36,072 nt of DNA. Origin: Ruminococcus sp. (GTDB lineage Bacteria; Bacillota; Clostridia; Oscillospirales; Ruminococcaceae). Shown one piece after another: positions 7,804 through 15,674 of this stretch. Both the position numbers and the translations under genes were made by a program. How positions within the stretch are numbered: position 1 is the stretch's first letter; every line of letters begins with the position of its first letter. Under the pieces are notes generated by a model. The model saw nothing but the letters and a program-made list of their open reading frames with translations. It was not told the DNA's origin and searched no databases. The DNA lies in contig JAIDTI010000039.1 of assembly GCA_029060755.1 (NCBI GenBank), positions 1 to 36,072 of the forward strand. The letters are read 5' to 3'.

Positions 7804-9083
7804 GCAAAGAAATAATCACAAGCAAAATTACAGGCGATAGCTGTATTCATGTAAAGCATAAAAGCGGTCTTGATATTTATATAAGAGAGATGAAAGGATT
7901 CAGCAGTGTGTATGCACTTTTCGGTACAAAATACGGCTCAATAAATACCATGTTCAAAACTTCTGTCGATAATGAATATACAACCGTTCCCGAAGGTATA
8001 GCACATTTTCTTGAGCATAAGCTTTTTGAAAATGAGGACTGCGGAGTATTTGAACTCTATGCACAGACAGGAGCAAACGGAAATGCTTTCACATCATTTG
8101 ACAGAACGTGCTATCTTTTCAGTTGTTCAAAAAATTATACAAAGAATTTAAGAATCCTGCTTGACTTCGTTCAGAAACCATATTTCACAAAAGAAAACGT
8201 TGAAAAGGAGCAGGGCATTATCGGACAGGAAATTCAGATGACTAATGATAATCCCGAATGGCGTTTGCTTTTTAATATGCTTAAATCAATGTATCATAAT
8301 CACCCCGTAAGAATCGATATTGCAGGAACGATTGAAAGCATAGCGGAAATTGATGCTGATTTGCTGTATAAATGCTATGGCACTTTCTATAATCTCAACA
8401 ATATGGCACTTTCAATTTCAGGAAATGTAGATGAAGATGAAGTACTTGCAATATGTGATGAACTTCTCAAACCATGTGAGGATAACGGGCTTGAAACAGT
8501 TTTTCCTGATGAACCTGATGAAGTTGTAAGAAACGAAATAAGAGAGAAACTTCCTGTGGGAACGACAATTTTTCAGCTCGGCTATAAATGTCATGCTGAA
8601 AATGACAGCGAAAAGCAGGCAAGAAAATATCTTGTTGCATCTATTGCATCAATGCTTATCAGTGTAAAGTCAAGCGATATGTACACACATCTTATTGAAG
8701 ATAACATCATCAATACAACGTTTGATTCAGAAGTATTTGCAGGAAATGGCTATTTTGCAGTGATTTTCAGCGGAGAATCAGAAAAGCCCGAAGAAGTGAG
8801 AAAAGCTGTTGCAGAGGAATTTTCAAAAATCGTGCAGAATGGTGTGTGTGAGGACGATTTTCGCAGAATCAAAAAGGTAATATATGGAAGTCTTATACGT
8901 CAGCAGAATAATGTTGCAGTTGTTGCATCTTCCATGATGAATAACTACATCAATGGCATAGGTCCTTTTTATGATATAGATACATTTTCCGATATTACAA
9001 GCGAAGATGTCTGGAATTTCATAAAAACAGAACTTACACCCGATAAATCTGTACTTTCTGTTATAGAGAAAGCTGGTGATTAA
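7800..9083 (+). CDS. yfmH: M16 family zinc metallopeptidase YfmH
   Basis: This 427-residue M16 peptidase has an intact zinc site: HFLEH at residues 69-73 and the distal glutamate in EQGIIGQEIQ (about 144). It is the catalytic partner of the upstream YfmF, with which it shares an ATGA overlap; AAGGAG lies within the end of yfmF. The family is linked to EF-P 5-aminopentanol modification in Bacillus subtilis. No efp or ymfI gene is visible here. lgt follows directly. Confidence 0.92.
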   Translation: MSKEIITSKITGDSCIHVKHKSGLDIYIREMKGFSSVYALFGTKYGSINTMFKTSVDNEYTTVPEGIAHFLEHKLFENEDCGVFELYAQTGANGNAFTSFDRTCYLFSCSKNYTKNLRILLDFVQKPYFTKENVEKEQGIIGQEIQMTNDNPEWRLLFNMLKSMYHNHPVRIDIAGTIESIAEIDADLLYKCYGTFYNLNNMALSISGNVDEDEVLAICDELLKPCEDNGLETVFPDEPDEVVRNEIREKLPVGTTIFQLGYKCHAENDSEKQARKYLVASIASMLISVKSSDMYTHLIEDNIINTTFDSEVFAGNGYFAVIFSGESEKPEEVRKAVAEEFSKIVQNGVCEDDFRRIKKVIYGSLIRQQNNVAVVASSMMNNYINGIGPFYDIDTFSDITSEDVWNFIKTELTPDKSVLSVIEKAGD

Positions 9084-10139
9084 GTGGCAGAAACTGAAAT
9101 AACAAATCCCTATATTATACAGTTTCCCGCACTTAACTGGGAATTTGAAATCAACCCGACTGCTATAACTGTTTTCGGACTTTCTATACAATGGTACGGA
9201 ATTATAATTGCTTTTGGACTTATGCTTGCTGTTTTGTATTGCTTTCCACGAATGAAAAAATTCGGAATCAACTCTGACAGTGCTGTTGATGCAGTAATTG
9301 GCGGTGTTATTGGTGGAGTTGTCGGAGCAAGATTGTATTTTGTTGCTATGAAGTGGGACGAATACAAACAGGATACGCTTAAAGACACGTTTCTTGCCGT
9401 TATAAATACTCGTAACGGCGGACTTGCAATATACGGCGGAATTATCGGTGCATTAATAGTCGGCTTGACTATATGCAAAATCAAAAAAATAAAAATGTTT
9501 CCTATGCTTGACATTTCACTTATGGGCTTTCTCATAGGTCAGGGCATAGGACGCTGGGGAAACTTTGTAAATCAGGAAGCTTTCGGCATAAATACCGACT
9601 CAATTTTCGGCATGACAGGCGGAAGAATACAACAGATTATACTGCGTGAAACACAAATCGGCGGTTCTATGTATGAAAATGGTATTAATATGATGTGGGA
9701 AAAGCCCGTTCACCCATGCTTTTTATATGAATCTGTATGGTGCTTGCTTGGCTTTGCAGTTCTTGCATTATATTCAAAGCACCGTAAATATGACGGACAG
9801 CTAACACTTATGTACATGGCATGGTATGGCGCAGAACGTGCAGTAGTTGAGGGATTGCGTATTGACAGCCTTATGATTGGCAATGTGAGAGTTTCTCAAC
9901 TTGTTTCGGTAATTATACTTATAGTTTCTGTAATTCTGCAAATAGTTATAGGACTGAATGTAAAGCGTGACCCTGAAAAATATGTTCTGTATGTAAATAC
10001 AGAAGAATCAAAGCTTATGCTGAAAAAGTCTGTATCTGTAAATACAGAAAATGATGATAAAGAAATCGTCGTACTTTCTGATGAAGAAGATGACGAAGAT
10101 AATACTAAGGAGGATTTAAAAAATGGCACAGATTATTGA
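9084..10139 (+). CDS. lgt: Prolipoprotein diacylglyceryl transferase
   Basis: Lgt moves the diacylglyceryl group from phosphatidylglycerol to the lipobox cysteine of prolipoproteins in the cytoplasmic membrane. The 351-residue protein has about seven membrane helices and the family motifs [12 protein letters not shown], the Lgt signature [17 protein letters not shown], and HPCFLYES. It starts with GTG one base after the yfmH stop. The C-terminus extends beyond the usual family core by about 45 residues into an acidic cytoplasmic tail ([11 protein letters not shown]) whose DNA also carries the folD ribosome binding site, so part of the tail may be shaped by that site. Confidence 0.93.
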   Translation: MAETEITNPYIIQFPALNWEFEINPTAITVFGLSIQWYGIIIAFGLMLAVLYCFPRMKKFGINSDSAVDAVIGGVIGGVVGARLYFVAMKWDEYKQDTLKDTFLAVINTRNGGLAIYGGIIGALIVGLTICKIKKIKMFPMLDISLMGFLIGQGIGRWGNFVNQEAFGINTDSIFGMTGGRIQQIILRETQIGGSMYENGINMMWEKPVHPCFLYESVWCLLGFAVLALYSKHRKYDGQLTLMYMAWYGAERAVVEGLRIDSLMIGNVRVSQLVSVIILIVSVILQIVIGLNVKRDPEKYVLYVNTEESKLMLKKSVSVNTENDDKEIVVLSDEEDDEDNTKEDLKNGTDY

Positions 10140-10980
10140 CGGAAAAGCAGTTTCGGCTGCTGTTAAGCAGGAGGTTGCAGATGAGACAGCTGCACTGAAA
10201 GATGAACACGGTCTCAAAGTCGGACTTGCTGTTGTAATTGTCGGAAATGATTCTGCATCAAGAGTTTATGTAAACAACAAGAAAAAGGCTTGTGAAGCTG
10301 TAGGATTTCAGTCATTTGAGTATGCGCTTGACGAAAACACAACTCAGGAACAGCTTCTTGATTTAGTCAGTGTACTTAACAGAGATGAGAGGGTAAACGG
10401 TATACTTGTACAGCTCCCACTTCCTAAGCATATTGATGAAAAAGCTGTAATCAATGCTATCTCACCCGAAAAGGACGTTGATGCTTTTCACCCTGTAAAC
10501 GTCGGAAAAATTATGATAGGAGAATACTCGTTCCTGCCATGCACTCCTGCCGGTGTTATGCGTTTAATTGAAAGTACTGGAGTTGACATAACAGGCAAGC
10601 AGTGTGTTGTTGTAGGACGTTCAAACATTGTAGGAAAACCGCAGGCAATGCTCCTTTTACAGAAAAACGGCACTGTTACAATATGCCACTCAAAAACAAA
10701 GAATCTTAAAGAGATTTGTTTAAGTGCAGATATACTTGTTGTTGCTATCGGCAAGGCAAAATTTATCACTGGTGATATGATAAAAGAGGGTGCTGTTGTA
10801 ATTGATGTCGGCATGGACAGAGATGAAAACGGCAAGCTTTGCGGTGATGTTGATTTTGAATCAGCTGAAAAGAAAGCAGGCTACATAACTCCTGTTCCGG
10901 GCGGTGTCGGACCTATGACAATTGCAATGCTCATGAAAAATACACTGACAGCCGCAAAACAGCAGGCAGATATTAAATAA
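10123..10980 (+). CDS. folD: Bifunctional methylenetetrahydrofolate dehydrogenase/cyclohydrolase
   Basis: FolD interconverts 5,10-methylene-THF, methenyl-THF and 10-formyl-THF in the cytoplasm. The 285-residue length is typical. Visible motifs are the catalytic Lys region [22 protein letters not shown], the Rossmann segment [12 protein letters not shown] and the C-terminal [11 protein letters not shown]. It starts at ATG 10123 inside the end of lgt (17-base overlap) with AAGGAGG correctly spaced, so it is co-transcribed with lgt. Confidence 0.96.
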   Translation: MAQIIDGKAVSAAVKQEVADETAALKDEHGLKVGLAVVIVGNDSASRVYVNNKKKACEAVGFQSFEYALDENTTQEQLLDLVSVLNRDERVNGILVQLPLPKHIDEKAVINAISPEKDVDAFHPVNVGKIMIGEYSFLPCTPAGVMRLIESTGVDITGKQCVVVGRSNIVGKPQAMLLLQKNGTVTICHSKTKNLKEICLSADILVVAIGKAKFITGDMIKEGAVVIDVGMDRDENGKLCGDVDFESAEKKAGYITPVPGGVGPMTIAMLMKNTLTAAKQQADIK

Positions 10981-10999
10981 AACTTCGGGAGGAAAAAAC

Positions 11000-11140
11000 A
11001 TGACAAATATAGCTATTCTTGCTTCAACAATACCAAACACAGGTGACAATTTCCCTGTTGTGCCTATTGCAATCGGCGGTGTACTGGCTGTTGTAATTGC
11101 AGTTCTTATGTCTATACTTGCAAAAAAGAATAAAAAATAG
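11000..11140 (+). CDS. 46-residue protein resembling a stand-alone cell-wall sorting signal
   Basis: A 46-codon frame starts at ATG 11000, four to eight bases after GGGAGG. The sequence has a ten-residue N-terminus (MTNIAILAST), then IPNTGDN, a hydrophobic stretch of about 20 residues (VVPIAIGGVLAVVIAVLMSI) and a positive tail (KKNKK). That is the order of an LPXTG-type sortase signal, but there is no surface domain and no signal peptide before it. It could be a small membrane protein, a remnant of a sorted surface protein, or a bona fide tiny sortase substrate. It lies 19 bases after folD and 49 before the YlmC/YmxH gene, on the same strand. Confidence 0.75.
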   Translation: MTNIAILASTIPNTGDNFPVVPIAIGGVLAVVIAVLMSILAKKNKK

Positions 11141-11189
11141 AATAATTGCCAAGCGTTATACCATACCTTTACTATAGAGGTGATTTTAT

Positions 11190-11480
11190 ATGGTATGCAG
11201 TCTTGACAAACTCAAAACAAAAGAAGTCATCAACATCAAAACAGGCGAAAGATTAGGATATATTGATGATATTCGTATGAACACGGACAATTCCGAAGTG
11301 CTTTCACTGCTTATATATGGCGGTTACAGATTTTTCGGTCTTTTCGGACGTGAGAATGATACAGAAATCCCATGCAATTCAATAAAGGTTATCGGTGATG
11401 ATGTTATTCTTGTTGATGATACAAATTTGACAATATGTACAAATCCAAGAGAAAAAAAGACTGAAAATTTGTTTGATTAG
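11190..11480 (+). CDS. YlmC/YmxH family PRC-barrel protein
   Basis: This 96-residue protein matches the YlmC/YmxH family, single PRC-barrel proteins found across spore-forming Firmicutes and annotated as sporulation-associated. The defining text is CSLDKLKTKEVINIKTGERL followed by GYIDDI, then the conserved LLIYGGYRFFGLFGRENDTEI with IPCNSIKVIGDDVILVD. GAGGTGAT precedes the ATG. Its biochemical role is not established. Confidence 0.88.
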   Translation: MVCSLDKLKTKEVINIKTGERLGYIDDIRMNTDNSEVLSLLIYGGYRFFGLFGRENDTEIPCNSIKVIGDDVILVDDTNLTICTNPREKKTENLFD

Positions 11481-11484
11481 CAAC

Positions 11485-11513
11485 TTGAAAAAATTGTGAT
11501 ATTATGATATAAT
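11485..11513 (+). promoter_or_regulatory. Promoter of rpsB-tsf
   Basis: TTGAAA (11485-11490) and TATAAT (11508-11513) are spaced by 17 bases, and TGA just before the -10 box makes it an extended -10. It leaves a roughly 110-base leader before rpsB. Confidence 0.85.
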
Positions 11514-11529
11514 ATTAAGGCAATTCACA

Positions 11530-11588
11530 CGCAGATATTTTCACGGACTGGTGCATCTTATGATGTTGTTCATGAGCTAAATACTGCG
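11530..11588 (+). promoter_or_regulatory. Structured rpsB leader, possible S2 autoregulatory element
   Basis: The leader closes with a stem of CGCAG (11530-11534) with CTGCG (11584-11588) and TATTT (11536-11540) with AAATA (11579-11583), bulging one A. Inside is a smaller hairpin GCATC/GATGT (about 11553-11566). It sits right after the promoter start region and ends before the rpsB ribosome binding site (AAGGAGGA, 11612-11619). Ribosomal protein operons often carry such leaders; I cannot match this to a named family. Confidence 0.5.
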
Positions 11589-11628
11589 GAGGATTAATAA
11601 AAAACCAATTTTAAGGAGGACTACAACA

Positions 11629-12375
11629 ATGTCAGTAGTTTCAATGAAACAGCTTCTTGAAGCAGGTGTTCACTTCGGACATCAAACAAGACGCTGGAAT
11701 CCAAAAATGGCACCGTATATCTTTACAGAAAGAAACGGTATCTACATTATCGACCTTCAAAAGACAGTAAAGAAGCTTGAAGAAGCTTATATGTTCATTC
11801 GTGACATATCAGCTAACGGCGGAGAAGTTCTTTTCGTAGGTACAAAAAAGCAGGCTGGCGATTCTGTCAAGGAAGAAGCAACAAGAGCTGGCGCACACTA
11901 TGTCAATGCAAGATGGCTTGGCGGTATGCTCACAAACTTCAAAACAATCCAGACAAGAATCAAGAGACTTGAACAGCTTCACACAATGGAATCAGACGGT
12001 ACATTTGACCTTCTTCCAAAGAAAGAAGTTGTTAAGCTCAATCTTGAAATTGAAAAGCTCGAGAAATTCCTCGGCGGTATCAAATCAATAAAGAAGCTCC
12101 CTGCTGCACTCTTTATCGTTGACCCACGCAAAGAAAAGATTGCTGTTGCAGAAGCTAAAAAACTTGGTATTCCGATTGTTGCTATTGTTGATACAAACTG
12201 CGACCCTGATGACGTTGATTTTGTAATTCCTGGTAATGACGATGCTATCCGTGCTGTAAAGCTCATTGCTGGTACAATTGCTAATGCTGTTATTGAGGGC
12301 AGACAGGGTGACGATGCTGTTGTTGAAACAGAAGAAGTTGCTGTTGAAGAAGCAGTAGAAGAACAGGCTGAATAA
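11629..12375 (+). CDS. rpsB: 30S ribosomal protein S2
   Basis: The 248-residue product is S2 of the small ribosomal subunit. It starts [20 protein letters not shown], the family signature [11 protein letters not shown] follows, and FVGTKKQA and [13 protein letters not shown] are present. The C-terminus is an acidic Glu/Val tail ([14 protein letters not shown]) beyond the conserved core, as in many Firmicutes. AAGGAGGA precedes the start. tsf follows after a terminator-like hairpin. Confidence 0.98.
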   Translation: MSVVSMKQLLEAGVHFGHQTRRWNPKMAPYIFTERNGIYIIDLQKTVKKLEEAYMFIRDISANGGEVLFVGTKKQAGDSVKEEATRAGAHYVNARWLGGMLTNFKTIQTRIKRLEQLHTMESDGTFDLLPKKEVVKLNLEIEKLEKFLGGIKSIKKLPAALFIVDPRKEKIAVAEAKKLGIPIVAIVDTNCDPDDVDFVIPGNDDAIRAVKLIAGTIANAVIEGRQGDDAVVETEEVAVEEAVEEQAE

Positions 12376-12386
12376 TCAAAAAATAA

Positions 12387-12416
12387 AACCCGAAATACCA
12401 TTGATTTCGGGTTTTT
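12387..12416 (+). terminator. Terminator or attenuator between rpsB and tsf
   Basis: ACCCGAAAT (12388-12396) pairs with ATTTCGGGT (12404-12412) around a seven-base loop, followed by a U-tract. No separate tsf promoter is evident in the 30 bases that remain, so the hairpin probably reduces rather than stops read-through into tsf. Confidence 0.8.
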
Positions 12417-12449
12417 GCAGATAATAATATATTTTAGGAGGTTATAACA

Positions 12450-13376
12450 ATGGGAAAAATTTCCGTTGCTGAAATTAAAGAACTCATGAAGTCAACAGGC
12501 GTTGGCATGATGGACTGTAAAAAGGCTCTTGAAGCAAATGACGGCGATATGGATAAGGCTATCGAGTTCCTTAGAGAAAAAGGACTTGCTACACAGGCTA
12601 AGAAAAGTAGTCGTGCAGCAGCAGAGGGTATTGTTACAGCTGTTGTAGAGGGCAATGTCGGTGTACTTCTTGAAGTAAACACAGAAACAGATTTTGCCGC
12701 AAACACAGACGACATCAAAAACTTTGTAAATGCAGTTGCAAACACAATCATCAAGCAGAATCCTGCTGATGTTGAAGCACTTAAAGCTATGACAATTGAC
12801 GGTGGTACAGCTACAGTTGCTGATGTTCTCACAGAACTTGCTGGTATGAAAATCAGAGAGAATATTGTTATCCGTCGTTTTGTAAGAATGGAAGGTGTAC
12901 TTGCATCTTATATCCACAATGGCGGAAGCATTGGTGTTATGGTTAAACTTGATACAGAACTTTCTGCTGATAAGGTTGCTGTTATTGGTAAAGACGTTGC
13001 TATGCAGTCAGCAGCACTTAACGCTCCATATATCAGACGTGAAGATGTTCCTGCTGAAGTTCTTGAAAAGGAAAAGGAAATCATTCTTGCTCAAATGGCA
13101 GAAGACCCGAAAATGTCAAGCAAGCCTGAACAGGTTAAGACAAAGATTGCAGAGGGCAAAGTTGGCAAATACTACAGTGAAAACTGTCTTCTTGAACAGG
13201 CTTTCGTTAAGGACACAACCGGCAAGCTTTCTGTACAGGGTTATGTTGATGCAGAAGCTAAGGCTCTCGGCGGTACAATCAAGGTAGTTGATGTTATCCG
13301 TTACGAACGTGGCGAGGGTGTTGAAAAGAAAGAAGACAACCTTGCTGATGAAGTTGCAAAGATGATGAATAAGTAA
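12450..13376 (+). CDS. tsf: Translation elongation factor Ts
   Basis: EF-Ts exchanges GDP for GTP on EF-Tu. The 308-residue protein has the N-terminal UBA-like domain with STGVGMMDCKKALEAN and the hallmark TDFAANTDD, then the dimerisation core with QSAALNAPYIRREDVP. AGGAGG lies before the ATG at 12450. The rpsB-tsf order is conserved across bacteria; pyrH and frr, which often follow, are absent here because the unit ends in a terminator. Confidence 0.98.
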   Translation: MGKISVAEIKELMKSTGVGMMDCKKALEANDGDMDKAIEFLREKGLATQAKKSSRAAAEGIVTAVVEGNVGVLLEVNTETDFAANTDDIKNFVNAVANTIIKQNPADVEALKAMTIDGGTATVADVLTELAGMKIRENIVIRRFVRMEGVLASYIHNGGSIGVMVKLDTELSADKVAVIGKDVAMQSAALNAPYIRREDVPAEVLEKEKEIILAQMAEDPKMSSKPEQVKTKIAEGKVGKYYSENCLLEQAFVKDTTGKLSVQGYVDAEAKALGGTIKVVDVIRYERGEGVEKKEDNLADEVAKMMNK

Positions 13377-13387
13377 TTTGACAAAAG

Positions 13388-13416
13388 CGGTGCTGATTTT
13401 TCAGTGCCGTTTTTTT
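13388..13416 (+). terminator. Terminator after tsf
   Basis: CGGTGCTGA (13388-13396) pairs with TCAGTGCCG (13401-13409), with two G-U pairs and a four-base loop, and is followed by seven T. Confidence 0.85.
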
Positions 13417-13449
13417 GCAAAAAATCCCGATAATTTACATTAAACAATT

Positions 13450-13494
13450 TTGCACCCGTGTTTTTGTGAAAAGTATACAAAAGCATGGGTGCAA
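13450..13494. repeat. Long inverted repeat upstream of the MoxR operon
   Basis: TTGCACCCGTG (13450-13460) pairs with CATGGGTGCAA (13484-13494), with one G-U pair, and the inner TTTTGT/ACAAAA arms can extend the stem. It lies between the tsf terminator and the promoter at 13513. There is no good U-tract. It may be a second terminator, a DNA operator or a small RNA end; the sequence does not decide. Confidence 0.55.
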
Positions 13495-13512
13495 TATTTC
13501 TGTTTTGCCCTC

Positions 13513-13541
13513 TTGCTATCTTTGTAAAAATATGTTATAAT
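13513..13541 (+). promoter_or_regulatory. Promoter of the MoxR-DUF58-transglutaminase operon
   Basis: TTGCTA (13513-13518) and TATAAT (13536-13541) are 17 bases apart. TG one base before the -10 box gives an extended -10. The start codon follows 33 bases later. Confidence 0.75.
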
Positions 13542-13573
13542 GTAAATAGTATATTTTTGTGTGGAGGAAAATG

Positions 13574-14512
13574 ATGAATAGCAAAATAAATATATTGTCG
13601 GATTCAATAGGAAAAGTAATCGTCGGAAAAGATGACACAATAATAAAACTGATTGCATCTATGCTTTGTGAGGGTCATGTACTTTTGGAGGACGTTCCGG
13701 GCGTGGGAAAAACTCAACTTATAACTGCTCTTTCCCGTTCTGTCGGAGGAAAGTTCAACCGTATTCAGCTTACACCCGATGTTATGCCCTCTGATATTGC
13801 AGGTTTTACAATGCTTGATACAAAAACAGGTGAATTTATTTATCGTGACGGTGCTGTTATGTGTAATTTTCTCCTTGCCGATGAAATAAACCGTGCATCT
13901 CCGAAAGTTCAGTCCGCACTTCTTGAGGCTATGGAAGAACGTCAAATTTCAATGGACGGCAGAACACATAAACTCCCTAAGCCGTTTCTTGTAATGGCTA
14001 CTCAAAATCCTGTTGAAACATATGGTACTTTTCATTTGCCCGAAGCACAGATGGACAGATTTTTCATGAAATTGTCAATGGGCTATCCTGCTCCAGATGA
14101 AGAAATGAAAATCCTTGAAAGAACTGAAAAGCATAATCCCATTAATAATATAGAGAGTTCAGCTTTAACTGTTGATGAAATTATAGAGATGCAGGAAGAT
14201 GTGCGCAATATACGTGTAACTGAACAAATTAAAAAATACATTATTGATATTGTATCATCAACAAGAAATGACAGAAATACAACACTCGGAATAAGCCCAC
14301 GTGGAAGTATTGCACTTTACAAAGCATCAAAAGCTTTTGCTTATATATACGAAAGAGAATATGTTACACCTGATGATGTGAAAAAAGCGGGAGTATGTGT
14401 TCTTGCGCATAGAATCATACTTTCTCCACAAGGTAAAAGCGAATTTGGCACATCAGAAGAATATATAAAACATATTCTTGATACAATTCCTGTGCCGTCA
14501 ATGGGAAACTAA
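13574..14512 (+). CDS. MoxR-family AAA+ ATPase
   Basis: The 312-residue ATPase has Walker A VPGVGKT (residues 41-47), Walker B LLADEINR and the sensor region MATQNPVETYGTFHLPEAQMDRF. MoxR proteins act as chaperone-like ATPases that help assemble or activate partner proteins encoded beside them. GGAGG (13563-13567) is best spaced to the second of two adjacent ATGs (13574 rather than 13571); a GTG at 13559 overlaps the binding site and is rejected. DUF58 and transglutaminase genes follow with gaps of three and four bases, the standard three-gene set. Confidence 0.93.
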   Translation: MNSKINILSDSIGKVIVGKDDTIIKLIASMLCEGHVLLEDVPGVGKTQLITALSRSVGGKFNRIQLTPDVMPSDIAGFTMLDTKTGEFIYRDGAVMCNFLLADEINRASPKVQSALLEAMEERQISMDGRTHKLPKPFLVMATQNPVETYGTFHLPEAQMDRFFMKLSMGYPAPDEEMKILERTEKHNPINNIESSALTVDEIIEMQEDVRNIRVTEQIKKYIIDIVSSTRNDRNTTLGISPRGSIALYKASKAFAYIYEREYVTPDDVKKAGVCVLAHRIILSPQGKSEFGTSEEYIKHILDTIPVPSMGN

Positions 14513-14515
14513 AAT

Positions 14516-15670
14516 ATGAAAAAATTAATATCACCGCTTGCGGTACTTGCTTTACTTTATGGCTTTACTTTTTATATAGATGGTGAAATAGGCATAATTT
14601 TAACGGCATTTATATTATTTGCCCCTCTTGTTTCTTTATTTTTCGCACTTTATGCCAGAAACCGTATAAAAATAAGCCTTGATTGTAACGGATATGTAAA
14701 AAAGAACAGCAGACTTAATATAAATGTAACTGTAGAAAAAAATGGCAGATTTCCGCTTGGCATAGTACAGATTGAAACATATGCAAGTGAGGTTTTCAGT
14801 CAGGAAAAAAATATCTACAAACTTTCTCTTGCCGGAGAAGATAAAAAAACATTTACTTATACCGTCGATGCCACAACAGGTGGAAACGGCGAAATATCAA
14901 TAACTTCTGTATATTCATGCGGTTTTCTGGGATTTCTTAAATTCAAGCTGAAAAACGAACTTCCTCTGCCGAAAAGTGTCGGGGTTATTCCTGAAATACC
15001 TGAAATAAAATCATCATCAAAACTTTTCCGCAGTATAGCTGATTCTGTATTGACAAGTGACGACGAAGAAAACAACAACTCTGCAATGCTGTTTACAGCA
15101 AATACAGCTCCGGGTTATGAACACCGTGAATACGTTCAGGGCGACCCGTTAAAGCGCATCAACTGGAAACTCTCCACAAAAAAAGACAAGCTTATGGTGA
15201 GACTTGATGAATCTGTAGCATCTGTCCAACCGATTATCGTACTTGACCTATACAGAAATAATTCCGCAAAAGCAGAAGAAGCAATAATATCCGAAGAAAA
15301 ACTTATATCTTCTGTATTTGGTTTAATCTCTTTGCTTATCAAGCAGGGTATCGCCTGCACATTTGTCTACCACAATGCAAGCGGAGAAATTATTTCAGAA
15401 AGCGTGGACAGTCCCGACTATCCACAACAACTTCTTCTGAAAGTCATTGCATCAAAAGTAGTTCCCGACAGACGAATAAGACTTCTCAATCCCTCTGCCT
15501 GTGCATATGTAATAGCATCTACCGATTGCGGAGAAGAAATGTCTGAAATAGTTTCAACTCTTGAAGATAAAGATAATGCAAGCCTTATAGGAATTTCCGC
15601 AGAATGTAGAAATCTCACCGAATTACCTATGTGGTATCTTGACGGCAACAATAATTTTAAGTTGGTATAA
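14516..15670 (+). CDS. DUF58 domain-containing membrane protein
   Basis: The 384-residue protein has two N-terminal membrane helices (about 4-21 and 24-44), a beta-rich middle and the DUF58 signature EYVQGDPLKRINWKLSTKKDKLMVR (about 203-227), followed by a vWA-like segment VQPIIVLDLYRN. DUF58 proteins are regular partners of MoxR ATPases and transglutaminase-like membrane proteins. It starts three bases after the moxR stop with no clear ribosome binding site, suggesting translational coupling. Confidence 0.9.
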   Translation: MKKLISPLAVLALLYGFTFYIDGEIGIILTAFILFAPLVSLFFALYARNRIKISLDCNGYVKKNSRLNINVTVEKNGRFPLGIVQIETYASEVFSQEKNIYKLSLAGEDKKTFTYTVDATTGGNGEISITSVYSCGFLGFLKFKLKNELPLPKSVGVIPEIPEIKSSSKLFRSIADSVLTSDDEENNNSAMLFTANTAPGYEHREYVQGDPLKRINWKLSTKKDKLMVRLDESVASVQPIIVLDLYRNNSAKAEEAIISEEKLISSVFGLISLLIKQGIACTFVYHNASGEIISESVDSPDYPQQLLLKVIASKVVPDRRIRLLNPSACAYVIASTDCGEEMSEIVSTLEDKDNASLIGISAECRNLTELPMWYLDGNNNFKLV

Positions 15671-15674
15671 AAAT

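Noticed and set aside
11146-11175. TTGCCA/TACTAT as a promoter for the YlmC/YmxH gene
   Set aside because: Spacing is 18, the -10 match is weak, and the start point would fall at the ribosome binding site.
11561-11581. Six-codon leader frame (MMLFMS) in the rpsB leader
   Set aside because: No ribosome binding site and it lies inside the folded leader; too short to support.
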